Of a stretch of DNA of 64,000 nt, positions 38,873-47,912 are shown piece by piece. The stretch comes from Caulobacteraceae bacterium (lineage in GTDB: Bacteria; Pseudomonadota; Alphaproteobacteria; Caulobacterales; Caulobacteraceae): positions 1 through 64,000 of the forward strand of contig JAIXZX010000001.1 in assembly GCA_027489335.1 (NCBI GenBank), read 5' to 3'. The translations under genes and the position numbers were made by a program. How positions within the stretch are numbered: position 1 is the stretch's first letter; every line of letters starts with the position of its first letter. The notes beneath the pieces were generated by a model. It made no database searches, had not been told where the DNA came from, and saw only the letters and a program-made list of their open reading frames with translations.

Positions 38873-39913
38873 TCAGCCGGGCTCCGGCGCGGTCGTGACC
38901 CGCAGGACCGTCCTGAACCCCACATGGGAGGCTCCGCTGTCGTGGGGACCGGGCGCCCGGGCGGCGGGGCGATAGCGGAAGCAGAAGTTATCGGCGCACA
39001 GGAAGGAGCCGCCCTTGATCACATGCTTGGGCTGGCCCGGCTCGTCCGGGTCCCGGGACATGGCCCGGGAGGGTCCGCCCTGCTCCAGCACCGAAGCCGG
39101 GACAAGACCCGGGCGGTACCAGTCCGACGTCCATTCCCAGACATTACCGGTGATGTCGTAGAGGCCATGGCCATTGGCCGGGAAGCAGCCCACTGGCGCG
39201 GGCTGGGCCTTGTGACCGTCCTCGCCGGTGTCGGCCACGGGGAAGACCCCCTGCCAGGTGTTGGCCAGCGGCGTCGCCTCGGGCGCCGGATCATCGCCCC
39301 AGGCATAGCGCGCGCCGTCGAGCCCGCCGCGGGCGGCGTATTCCCACTCGGCTTCGGTGGGCAGGTCCCGGCCGAGCCACTGGGCATAGGCCTGGGCGTC
39401 CTCCCAGCCGATGTGCACCACAGGCCAGGAGTCCTTGCCGGTGATCGAGCTGCCCGGGCCCTCGGGATGGCGCCAGTCGGCGGCGGGAATGATCCGCCAC
39501 CAGGCGGCCGGATTTCCGCCTGCGGCGCCCGCGCCGACAAAGACCAGGGACGCTGGCCGCCGCTCTTCGGCCGAGAGGCCCGGATAGGCCGCCTCCGGCA
39601 GAGGGCGCTCGGCCTGGGTCACATAGCCGGTGGCCTCGACGAAGCGGGCGAAGGCCGCGTTGGTGACCTCGGTCTGGTCGATCCAGAAGTCCCCCACCCG
39701 CACATTGCGCGGCGGTCCTTCTTCAGGATGCTCAGGCGACGCCCCCATGGCGAAGACCCCGCCGGTCAGACGCACCATGCCGGCGGTGGGGTTGGCCGGA
39801 TCAGGGAGCGTCAGGTCCGCCAGACAGGCCTTGGGCGCTTCCACGCCACGCTCGCAGCCGCCCAGGGCGCCGAGGACCGTCAGGCCGAGGCCAAGGGCCA
39901 GGGGACGTCGCAT
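38873..39913 (-). CDS. Formylglycine-generating enzyme (SUMF1/FGE) family, predicted lipoprotein
   Basis: MRRPLALGLGLTVLGALGGCERG (lipobox LGGC); GMVRLTGGVFAMGAS, DFWIDQTEVTNAAFARFVEATGY, LPTEAEWEYAARGG, NVWEWTSDW, GGSFLCADNFCFRYRPAARAPGPHDSGASHVGFR with active-site C-x4-C spacing. Confidence 0.93.
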   Translation of the reverse strand: MRRPLALGLGLTVLGALGGCERGVEAPKACLADLTLPDPANPTAGMVRLTGGVFAMGASPEHPEEGPPRNVRVGDFWIDQTEVTNAAFARFVEATGYVTQAERPLPEAAYPGLSAEERRPASLVFVGAGAAGGNPAAWWRIIPAADWRHPEGPGSSITGKDSWPVVHIGWEDAQAYAQWLGRDLPTEAEWEYAARGGLDGARYAWGDDPAPEATPLANTWQGVFPVADTGEDGHKAQPAPVGCFPANGHGLYDITGNVWEWTSDWYRPGLVPASVLEQGGPSRAMSRDPDEPGQPKHVIKGGSFLCADNFCFRYRPAARAPGPHDSGASHVGFRTVLRVTTAPEPG

Positions 39914-39977
39914 GCCCCGTGCCGTTCGCTGGCCGCCCCGCCCCACCTGCGCCTCCCTCGAGCCTTGCGCTCGTCGC

Positions 39978-39993
39978 AACTATTGGCATAGTT
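39978..39993. promoter_or_regulatory. Candidate operator palindrome between FGE and GST genes
   Basis: AACTAT-TGGC-ATAGTT, perfect 6-bp arms, in divergent intergenic region upstream of TetR-linked GST. Confidence 0.45.
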
Positions 39994-40020
39994 CGTGCTG
40001 AAATCAAGCGGAGCTGACCG

Positions 40021-41049
40021 ATGCCCGACCGCCAGCCCATCGCCCTCTCCGGCTCGCCCGGATCGCCCTATACCCGCAAGATGCTCGCCCTGTTGCGGTA
40101 TCGGCGCATTCCCTACCGCTATCTGATGGCCAACAGCCCCGCGGTCGCCGACCTGCCCCAGCCCAAGGTGCGGCTGCTGCCGACCTTCTACCTGCCTGAC
40201 GAGGCTGGCGCTTTGCAGGCGGTGGTGGATTCCACCCCGCTGATCCGCCGCCTGGAGCGCGAGGTTGAGGGACGCTCGGTGATCCCGGACGACCCGGCGC
40301 TGGCCTTCCTCGACGAGCTGATCGAGGACTATGCCGATGAATGGCTGACCAAGGCCATGTTCCACTACCGCTGGGCCTATGCCGACGATATCGATCGGGC
40401 CGGCCGCATCCTGCCCGCCTGGTCTGGGCTGTCGATCCCCGATGAGACGCTCGCCCAGAGGGGCGAGATGTTCAGCCGCCGGCAGATCGACCGCCTCTAT
40501 GTGGTCGGCTCCAATCCCGTCACCGGCCCGGTGATCGAGGCCAGCTACCGCCGCTTCCTGGAGGCCTTCGAGGCCCACCTGACCCATCAGCCCTATCTGC
40601 TGGGGCGCAGGCCTGGGGCCAGCGACTTCGCCGTTTACGGCCAGCTGACGCAGCTGGCTCAGTTCGACCCCACCCCCATGGCCCTGACCCTGAAGATCGC
40701 GCCCAGGGTGTTCGCCTGGGTCAGCCTGATGGAAGACGCCTCCGGCCTGGAGCCGCAGGCCGGCGACTGGACGCCGCTGGCCGACCAGCCGGAGACGCTT
40801 GGCGCCCTGCTGGCGGAGATGGGGCGGGTCTATGTCCCGGTGATGCTGGCCAACGCCCAGGCCCTCGCGGACGGCGCGCCCGAGGTGCGGACCGAGGTGG
40901 ATGGCCTGGCCTGGACCCAGTCGCCCTTCCCCTATCAGGGCAAGTGTCTGCAATGGCTGCGCGCTTCCTATGCGAAGCTGGACGCCGACGCCCGAAGCGC
41001 CGTCGATCCGCTGCTGGATCGGTCCGGCTTGATGGCGATTTTCGCCTGA
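40021..41049 (+). CDS. Glutathione S-transferase-like protein
   Basis: 342 aa; IALSGSPGSPYTRKMLALLRYRRIPYRYLM (thioredoxin-fold N-domain), YLLGRRPGASDFAVYGQLTQL (C-domain). Confidence 0.8.
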   Translation: MPDRQPIALSGSPGSPYTRKMLALLRYRRIPYRYLMANSPAVADLPQPKVRLLPTFYLPDEAGALQAVVDSTPLIRRLEREVEGRSVIPDDPALAFLDELIEDYADEWLTKAMFHYRWAYADDIDRAGRILPAWSGLSIPDETLAQRGEMFSRRQIDRLYVVGSNPVTGPVIEASYRRFLEAFEAHLTHQPYLLGRRPGASDFAVYGQLTQLAQFDPTPMALTLKIAPRVFAWVSLMEDASGLEPQAGDWTPLADQPETLGALLAEMGRVYVPVMLANAQALADGAPEVRTEVDGLAWTQSPFPYQGKCLQWLRASYAKLDADARSAVDPLLDRSGLMAIFA

Positions 41050-41112
41050 GCACTGGCGCCCGCCTCCACTGCGTTCTAATCAGCCCTCTATGACTGGGCA
41101 GAGCCTCCAAGC

Positions 41113-41736
41113 GTGAACGCGCCCCGCGCCATCAAGGTCGACGTGTCGACCCCCGCGCGCCCCGCCCCCGAAGCGGATGGCCGCCGCCGCCGCTCGCAGG
41201 ACAGCCGCGCCCGCATTGTTCAGGCCATGCTGGAGCTGGTGCATGCGGGCGAGACCTCGCCGGCCGCAGAGCTGGTGGCCGACCGGGCCAAGGTCGGCCT
41301 GCGCACCGTCTTTCGGCACTTCAGCGACATGGACAGCCTCTATCGCGAGATGTCCGCGGTGATCGAGACCGAGCTGCAGGGCATTATCAGCCAGCCCTTC
41401 AAGAGCGCCGACTGGCGCGGCCGGATGGTTGAACTCGTGCAACGCAGGGCCGCCGCCTATGAGCGGATCGCCCCCTTCCGGCGGGCCGGCGATATCCACC
41501 GGCAGCGCTCCCAGGTCCTGGCCGCCGACCATGCTCGTTTCGTGGCCGTGGGCCGGGAGATACTCCAGCGCGAGTCGCCGCCAGAACTCCTGCGCGACAA
41601 GGCGAGGTTTGAAGCCCTGGACCTGCTGCTCAGCTTCGACGCCTGGAACCGGCTGCGACGGGACCAGGGCCTGTCGCCCCGCCGCACGGTGGAGGCCCTG
41701 GAGACCGCCGTCTCGGCCCTGGTCGACGCCCTCTGA
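41113..41736 (+). CDS. TetR/AcrR family transcriptional regulator
   Basis: GTG start; RIVQAMLELVHAGETSPAAELVADRAKVGLRTVFRHFSDMDSLYREM. Confidence 0.88.
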   Translation: MNAPRAIKVDVSTPARPAPEADGRRRRSQDSRARIVQAMLELVHAGETSPAAELVADRAKVGLRTVFRHFSDMDSLYREMSAVIETELQGIISQPFKSADWRGRMVELVQRRAAAYERIAPFRRAGDIHRQRSQVLAADHARFVAVGREILQRESPPELLRDKARFEALDLLLSFDAWNRLRRDQGLSPRRTVEALETAVSALVDAL

Positions 41737-41759
41737 GGCTTTAAAGCCCGCGACCAGCC

Positions 41760-44012
41760 TCAGAAGCTGGCGCGGACCCCGGCCATGACCAGACGCGGCG
41801 CGCCCGGCCGCGCCCCGGCCGGCGAGAACGAGACGTTGTAGGTCTCATCGGCCAAGTTCTGGACGGTGGCGAACAGGGCGAAGTTCGAGGTGATCGCGTA
41901 TTCCGCGGCCAGATCGATGACCAGGCGCTCGTCGATTTTGTCGCCGGCCGCGATGGGGCCAGAGCCCGCCGCCTCCCGGGCTTCGGACACCCAGTTGAAG
42001 CCGCTGGTCAGCTTCAGTTTCGCCAACTCCAGACCCACCGACAGATTCAGCTGGTGCTCCGGCAGATAGGGCAGCTCGTCGCCGGCGTTCACCGCCCCCC
42101 AGGGCCCGTAGGCGCTGGAGAAGCTGGATTTGAACTCCGCATCGGTGAGCGTGTAGGCCAGCGAAACCGGGATCGCGAACCCATGGGCCGCCAGGTCTGC
42201 GAAGGTGTGGGAGGCGGTGACCTCCAGGCCGCGGACCTCGACGGCGCCGCCGTCGAACTGGTCGCCGATATTGCAGCCGCCGCCGGTGGAGGCGGTGCAG
42301 GTCCCCACCAAATTGTCATAGTCGTTGAGGAAGGCGATGGCCTCAGCCTGCCAGCCGCCACGGCTCCAGCGGGCGCCGGCCTCGTAGGACCAGCTGGTCT
42401 CGGCGTCTGCGGTGGAGCCAGGCCCAGGATTGGCGAAGCCGCGGTGGGCGCCGGCCAGCAGCAGGACCTCCGGGCTCAGCCGCCAGGTGGCCGAGACGCC
42501 CGGAATGAGCACATCGGCCTTGGTATGGACGACGCGGGTCGGCGTGGTCCGCGCCGGGTCGGTCAGGGCCCAGTCGGTGCGCTTCAGGCGGATGGTCTCG
42601 TAACGCAGGCCAGGCGTCAGGGTGAAGGCGCCAAACGCCATCTCGTCGCGCAGGAAGAAGGACCAGGCCTTGGCCTCGCCCAGGCGGTTTTCCTGGCTGC
42701 CCGGCGCACCGGACGAGGCGAGCACCATCCGTCCGTTGACGATGGTGTAGCGGTCGTCCTGCTGGAAGCGGTCTTCCTCGTCCCGGTGATGGCGGACCGA
42801 GAATTCGACGCCGTGATCGACGGCGCCGGTCTGGAAGTCCACTGCGACCACGCTCTGGACGCCGCTGGCCGAATACTGGCGATTGTTGTTACGTACCCGA
42901 AGGGCGCCGGCCCGGCCGGTGAAGCCCGGGGCGCCGATCAGGTCGGCCATCTGCAGAGCATTGGCGCCCGGATTGGCGACCACCGAGCTGATGCCGACCC
43001 AGCCCGTGTTGGCGGTGTTGCGCACGTCGTTCAGCTTGTACCAGGCCCGCGCCGTCTCATGGTGATAGGCCAGAGTGGTCAAGCTGACATTCGGCGAGAT
43101 CTGGAAGCGGTGGGTCAGCTGGAACGTCTCATGGTCGACGTTCATCACATCGGCGCCGCTGCCGTTGTAGCGGCGATAGGGACTGGCCGCGAAGTCGCTC
43201 AACGTCAGGCCAAGATAGGTCTCGTCACTGGTTTCGTCATAGCGCTGGTACTTGGCCTCCCACTGGTGACGGCGGTCGGCCGAGCGCAGGCCGAGCTTCA
43301 CCAGACCGTCGGTGATCTCAAAGCCCGTGTCGCCGCCGGCGTCGATGACCTTGAAGCCGTCGGAGGCCTCGTACAGGCCCTCCACCAGGCCGCCGATCTC
43401 CCAGCCGCCGCCCAGGGTCGTCCATCCGCCTACAGAACCCAGGGCGCGCCGCCCGCCATATTCGCCGGCCAGCAGGTCGAGCCGGCCTGAAACCTCGCCA
43501 TTGTCCACATCCGGGATCGGCGTGGAGAACAGGTTCAGCGCCCCGCCCACGGTCAGCGGGCCGTACTTGATGGCGGCCGGACCCTTGCTGACTTCCACGG
43601 CGTGGATGCGGGTCATGCGCGGGAAGTAGTAGGCCGCCGGCGCCGCATAGGGGGCCGGGGCGATCAGCACGCCGTCTTCCATCACCGCGATGCGGCTGTT
43701 GCGGTCCGAGCCCGAGCCGCGGATCCCGATATTGGGCCGCAGGCCGAAGCCCTCTTCCTCCTGCAGATAGACGCCGGGCGCCTGGCGCAGGACCCGGTTC
43801 ACGTCGCTGTAGGCGAAGGTCGACAGGGTTTCGGCGTCGATCACCTGCACCGAACCGCCGATCTCCCGCACATTGGTGGTCGAGCCCGTGACCAACACCG
43901 CATCCAGCAAGGGGGCGCCGGCGTCGTCCAACACCTCCGCCTTCGCTGACGACAGAGTCAGGGCGCAGATGGCGGCGCCGCAGAACAGGGCGGTGACACG
44001 GTGTGAAGGCAT
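41760..44012 (-). CDS. TonB-dependent receptor (FecA-like)
   Basis: 750 aa; plug DVNRVLRQAPGVYLQEEEGFGLRPNIGIRGSGSDRNSRIAVMEDGVLIAPAPYAAPAAYYFPR, C-terminal AGVRASF with terminal Phe. Confidence 0.93.
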   Translation of the reverse strand: MPSHRVTALFCGAAICALTLSSAKAEVLDDAGAPLLDAVLVTGSTTNVREIGGSVQVIDAETLSTFAYSDVNRVLRQAPGVYLQEEEGFGLRPNIGIRGSGSDRNSRIAVMEDGVLIAPAPYAAPAAYYFPRMTRIHAVEVSKGPAAIKYGPLTVGGALNLFSTPIPDVDNGEVSGRLDLLAGEYGGRRALGSVGGWTTLGGGWEIGGLVEGLYEASDGFKVIDAGGDTGFEITDGLVKLGLRSADRRHQWEAKYQRYDETSDETYLGLTLSDFAASPYRRYNGSGADVMNVDHETFQLTHRFQISPNVSLTTLAYHHETARAWYKLNDVRNTANTGWVGISSVVANPGANALQMADLIGAPGFTGRAGALRVRNNNRQYSASGVQSVVAVDFQTGAVDHGVEFSVRHHRDEEDRFQQDDRYTIVNGRMVLASSGAPGSQENRLGEAKAWSFFLRDEMAFGAFTLTPGLRYETIRLKRTDWALTDPARTTPTRVVHTKADVLIPGVSATWRLSPEVLLLAGAHRGFANPGPGSTADAETSWSYEAGARWSRGGWQAEAIAFLNDYDNLVGTCTASTGGGCNIGDQFDGGAVEVRGLEVTASHTFADLAAHGFAIPVSLAYTLTDAEFKSSFSSAYGPWGAVNAGDELPYLPEHQLNLSVGLELAKLKLTSGFNWVSEAREAAGSGPIAAGDKIDERLVIDLAAEYAITSNFALFATVQNLADETYNVSFSPAGARPGAPRLVMAGVRASF

Positions 44013-44069
44013 GGATTCCCCAAGCGAATAAGAATGCTTCGCACTCGCCTAGCGCCCGCCCCCAAGGTT

Positions 44070-44084
44070 TGCAAGCAATTCGCA
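44070..44084. promoter_or_regulatory. Candidate Fur-box-like site upstream of TonB receptor
   Basis: TGCAAGCAATTCGCA resembles alphaproteobacterial TGCRAAT-type Fur boxes; about 58 bp upstream of receptor ATG. Confidence 0.35.
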
Positions 44085-44286
44085 TTCTCTTGGTCTTTAA
44101 GTCGATCGGCCCCATGCGGTGATCTGCCGCAGGTCCCATCGGGGGGCGACCGCTCAACGCCGCCACGCACGGACTTCGAGGCCCGCCCGCAAACGTCGAT
44201 GACCGCCGCGTCACAGTTGCGTTGACCGGATATTTACCACGCCAGGGCGACGCCAAGCTCTACTGCCCGCCACACAGGACCTTTGC

Positions 44287-46545
44287 GTGCGACCGATGAA
44301 GCTCAACACGATTTCCGCCAAGCTGATGTTGGCGGCCGGCCTGACCATTGGCCTGCTGTTGCTGATCGCCGCCGTCATCCTGTCGCAGCGGGTCCATGGG
44401 ACCACGTCGGGGCTGTCTTCCGACTATGCCGAGGCGGTTGGCGAAGGCGCCGCAGAGGCTGTCGCCGCAGACCTGGACACGCTGCAGTCCACAGCCTCCG
44501 CCATGGCCAGCGCCATTGGCGTGCTGCATGAGCGCGGCGTACGCGACCGCGCCGTGGTGACTCAGATCACCCGCGAGAACGCCTCGGCCTCGCCGCTGGT
44601 CATGGGCAGCTGGTTCTTCGCCGCACCGGACGCCTGGGATGGCCTGGACGCGGAGTTTGTCGGGATGACCGAGACCGGCTCCAACGCCCAGGGTCGGCTG
44701 GAGCCCTACTGGGCCCAGGTCGAGGGCAAGCTGGTCCTGGAGCCGCCTGCTGATGAGCTGGTGTTTGGCGAGCCCTTCTTCCGTCTGTCGGCCGACTCCG
44801 GAAAGCCGGCGATCACCGAGCCCTACATCTATCCGGTGAACGGCAAGGACGTGCTGATGACCTCGATCACCGCGCCTGTGTTCTCGGACGGCAAGATCAT
44901 CGGCGTGGCCGGTCTGGACATCGCGCTGGACACCTTCTCCAGCGAACTGGCCGAGCTGCGCCCCCTTGGCGACGGCCGGGTGACGCTGCTGTCGGCGGCC
45001 GGCGCCTGGGTGGCCAACCCGGACGTCGGTCTGCTGATGAAGCCCTATGAGGGCGAGGATCTGGCGCAGCTGAGATCGGTCCTGGCCGACGGCGAACAGG
45101 CGCTCCTGCCGGGTCTCGACGTGGGTGGGGTTAAGACCAACCGCCTGATCCTGCCGGTGGACCTGCCGACCTCCAACGCCCGTTGGGCGGTGATGGTCGA
45201 TGTGCCTGCAGCCACCATCGCCGCCCCCGCACGCCAGCTGGTGGTGGGCCTGCTGATTGGTGGTCTCGTGCTGACGGCCCTGGTGCTGGTCGGCCTGTCG
45301 CTGGCGGCTAGCCGCATCGTCGCCAAGCCGCTGGGCCGCCTGACCCGCAATGTCGCCCAGCTGCGGGATGGCCAGTACGACATCGCCGTGGACGGCGTTA
45401 GCGGCAAGGACGAGGTGGGCGAGATCGCCCGCGCCCTGGACGGCTTCCGCCACGACCTGGCCGGCGGCCAGACCGCACGACGCGAGCAGGAGCAGTTGCG
45501 CGCCCAGGCCGAGGCTGATCGCCTCCGCAATGAGGAAGGCCAGCAGCGGGCCGCCGCCGAACAGGCCGTGGTGGTGGAAGCCCTGGAAAGCGCCCTGTCA
45601 CGGCTGTCGGACGGGGACCTGACCGCCCGGGTCGAGGCCGCTTTTGCGCCGGAATATGAAAAGCTGAAGGTCGACTTCAACGCCGCCATGACGAAGCTGC
45701 AGTCGGCGATGCAGGGGGTCGTGGCCAACACCTCGGCCATCACCTCCGGCGCCCAGGAAATCAGCCAGGCGGCCGACGACCTGTCGCGGCGGACGGAGCA
45801 ACAGGCTGCAAGCCTGGAGGAGACTGCTGCGGCCCTCGACGAGATCACAGCGACTGTACGCAAGACCGCCGCGGGCGCCGAACACGCCAGCACAGTGGTC
45901 AGCCAGGCCCGCAGCGACGCTCGCGAAAGCGGCCTGATCGTCGGCGACGCCGTGGGCGCCATGAGCGAGATCGAGCGCTCGTCCAACCAGATCGGCCAGA
46001 TCATCGGCGTCATCGATGAGATCGCCTTCCAGACCAACCTGTTGGCCCTGAACGCCGGCGTCGAGGCCGCCCGGGCCGGTGACGCTGGCCGTGGCTTCGC
46101 GGTGGTCGCCTCCGAGGTGCGGGCTCTGGCCCAGCGCTCGGCTGAGGCCGCCAAGGAGATCAAGGACCTGATCAGCGCCTCCACCGCCCAGGTGGCCGGC
46201 GGAGTGGAGCTGGTGGGCCGCACAGGCGAAGCCCTGCAGCGGATCGTGGCCCAGGTCGGCGAGATCACCCAGATCGTCGATGAGATCGCCGCCTCGTCCA
46301 AGGAGCAGGCCACCGGCCTTCACGAGGTGAACACCGCCGTCAACCAGATGGATCAGGTGACCCAGCAGAACGCCGCCATGGTCGAGCAGTCCACCGCCGC
46401 GAGCCACGCCCTGGCCCGCGAGGCCGCCGATCTGGCGCGGCTGATGGGGCAGTTCCGCACGGGCGGACCCGAGGCCGGCGTCAGCGGCGCCCGGGCCCAG
46501 CAGGCGCGTCTGGCCCAGGCCCTGGGCGAGCGCCGCTGGGCCTGA
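44287..46545 (+). CDS. Methyl-accepting chemotaxis protein with periplasmic Cache-type sensor
   Basis: 752 aa; TM-Cache (PYIYPVNGKDVLMTSITAPVFSDGKIIGVAGLDIAL)-TM-HAMP-signalling tip [54 protein letters not shown]. Confidence 0.95.
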   Translation: MRPMKLNTISAKLMLAAGLTIGLLLLIAAVILSQRVHGTTSGLSSDYAEAVGEGAAEAVAADLDTLQSTASAMASAIGVLHERGVRDRAVVTQITRENASASPLVMGSWFFAAPDAWDGLDAEFVGMTETGSNAQGRLEPYWAQVEGKLVLEPPADELVFGEPFFRLSADSGKPAITEPYIYPVNGKDVLMTSITAPVFSDGKIIGVAGLDIALDTFSSELAELRPLGDGRVTLLSAAGAWVANPDVGLLMKPYEGEDLAQLRSVLADGEQALLPGLDVGGVKTNRLILPVDLPTSNARWAVMVDVPAATIAAPARQLVVGLLIGGLVLTALVLVGLSLAASRIVAKPLGRLTRNVAQLRDGQYDIAVDGVSGKDEVGEIARALDGFRHDLAGGQTARREQEQLRAQAEADRLRNEEGQQRAAAEQAVVVEALESALSRLSDGDLTARVEAAFAPEYEKLKVDFNAAMTKLQSAMQGVVANTSAITSGAQEISQAADDLSRRTEQQAASLEETAAALDEITATVRKTAAGAEHASTVVSQARSDARESGLIVGDAVGAMSEIERSSNQIGQIIGVIDEIAFQTNLLALNAGVEAARAGDAGRGFAVVASEVRALAQRSAEAAKEIKDLISASTAQVAGGVELVGRTGEALQRIVAQVGEITQIVDEIAASSKEQATGLHEVNTAVNQMDQVTQQNAAMVEQSTAASHALAREAADLARLMGQFRTGGPEAGVSGARAQQARLAQALGERRWA

Positions 46546-46567
46546 ACCCACGCGCCGCCGCGCACCG

Positions 46568-47740
46568 TCAGGGCGCGGCGGCCGCTCCGTGCACGGCGGT
46601 GATGAGGGCCGACCGGGCCGCCGAGAGGTCGCGGCCCGTGGCCCGGGGCCAGGCGGAGTTGATCACGATGACCAGCCCGTCGTCGCGATAGGTGGTGATC
46701 GACTGGCCGAATATGCCCGTGGCCTGGTAGGCGCCGTCCGGGTTCATCCACCAGAAATAGCCGTAGCCGGCGTCGCCGTTGTCGATCTGGGCGCTGGTGG
46801 CCTCGGCGACCCAGCCCTGCGGCAGGACGGACTTACCGTCAGCCATGCCGCCTTCCAGCATGAACTGGCCCACCCGGCCATAATCGCGAAGCGTCATGGA
46901 GATGCAGCAGCCGCCGCGCTCTTTCCCCGTGGAGTCGACCATCCAGATGGCGTCCCGCTCCATGCCATAGGGCTTCCAGATCTTCTCCGAGGCGTAGGCC
47001 GACAGGCTCTTGCCCGTGGCGTTGGCCACCAGGATGCCCACCAGGTCAGTCTCGCCGGTATTGTAGTTGAACACCGTCCCCGGCGGATTTTCCCGCGGCA
47101 GCTTGCGCATATAACTGACCATGGCGTTCATGCCGGGCTCGGCGGGCGTGGCGCCCGCGCTCGCCACATCGGACTTGGGATCGGTGTAGTCCTCGTTCCA
47201 CCGCACCCCTGAGCTCATCATCAAGAGCTGGCGCACGGTCACCCCGTCATAGCCGGAGCCTTTCAGCTCGGGGATGTAGTCGGTGACCGGCGCGCCGAGG
47301 CCCGCAATCTTGCCGTCCTGGATGGCGGCGCCCACCAGCGTCGAGGTCAGCGACTTGGCTACTGAGAACGAGGTCCAGCGGTCGGCTGGCTGGCGGCCAA
47401 GGCCATAGCGCTCCAGCAGGATCTGGCCGTCCTTCAGCACCAGGACGCCGGAGACGTTGAAGGCCTCCATGTAGGAGGCGACCGTCCAGGTCCTGCCGTC
47501 GTGCTCGAAGGTGGGATCGATCTGGCGATCGGCCATGACCAGCGGCCGTACGGCTTCCCCGCGTTCGATGGTGTTGACCTGGAAGATGTCCTCGATGGTG
47601 CGATAGCCGCGGGCCTGCAGCTCCGGCGACCACATGAGGAAGTTGGGCGTGGCCGGGTCCAACGGGACCTGCGCGAAGGCGGATGTGGCGATGAGGCCTG
47701 CGGCGGCCACGGCGCCGGCGAGCGCAAGGATGCGAGTCAT
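46568..47740 (-). CDS. Serine hydrolase, class C beta-lactamase/esterase fold
   Basis: MTRILALAGAVAAAGLIATSAFAQ signal; SFSVAKSLTSTLVGAAI (SxxK), FNYNTGETD (YxN-type motif). Confidence 0.88.
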   Translation of the reverse strand: MTRILALAGAVAAAGLIATSAFAQVPLDPATPNFLMWSPELQARGYRTIEDIFQVNTIERGEAVRPLVMADRQIDPTFEHDGRTWTVASYMEAFNVSGVLVLKDGQILLERYGLGRQPADRWTSFSVAKSLTSTLVGAAIQDGKIAGLGAPVTDYIPELKGSGYDGVTVRQLLMMSSGVRWNEDYTDPKSDVASAGATPAEPGMNAMVSYMRKLPRENPPGTVFNYNTGETDLVGILVANATGKSLSAYASEKIWKPYGMERDAIWMVDSTGKERGGCCISMTLRDYGRVGQFMLEGGMADGKSVLPQGWVAEATSAQIDNGDAGYGYFWWMNPDGAYQATGIFGQSITTYRDDGLVIVINSAWPRATGRDLSAARSALITAVHGAAAAP

Positions 47741-47912
47741 GGTGCGTTTCCCGATGTTGTTTTGCCGCCAAGCTAGCCCATTGCGCGGCCGCCGCCAGAC
47801 ACCTGCGCGCATGACGTTACGGCGCCTGGCCAGATGGCTGGCGGGATGTCGCAAAGCGATGCTATCCCGGTCGCCAATCAGAAACCTGATCAGAAACCTG
47901 GGGAGTCTCGTC

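Noticed and set aside
37679-39991. 770-aa plus-strand ORF and other very long antisense ORFs (e.g. 29998-31350, 31851-33578, 42054-43490, 541-1191)
   Set aside because: They lie opposite well-supported genes (MBL/FGE, sulfatases, TonB receptor, glmM), have biased low-complexity composition and no family motifs; typical GC-rich shadow ORFs
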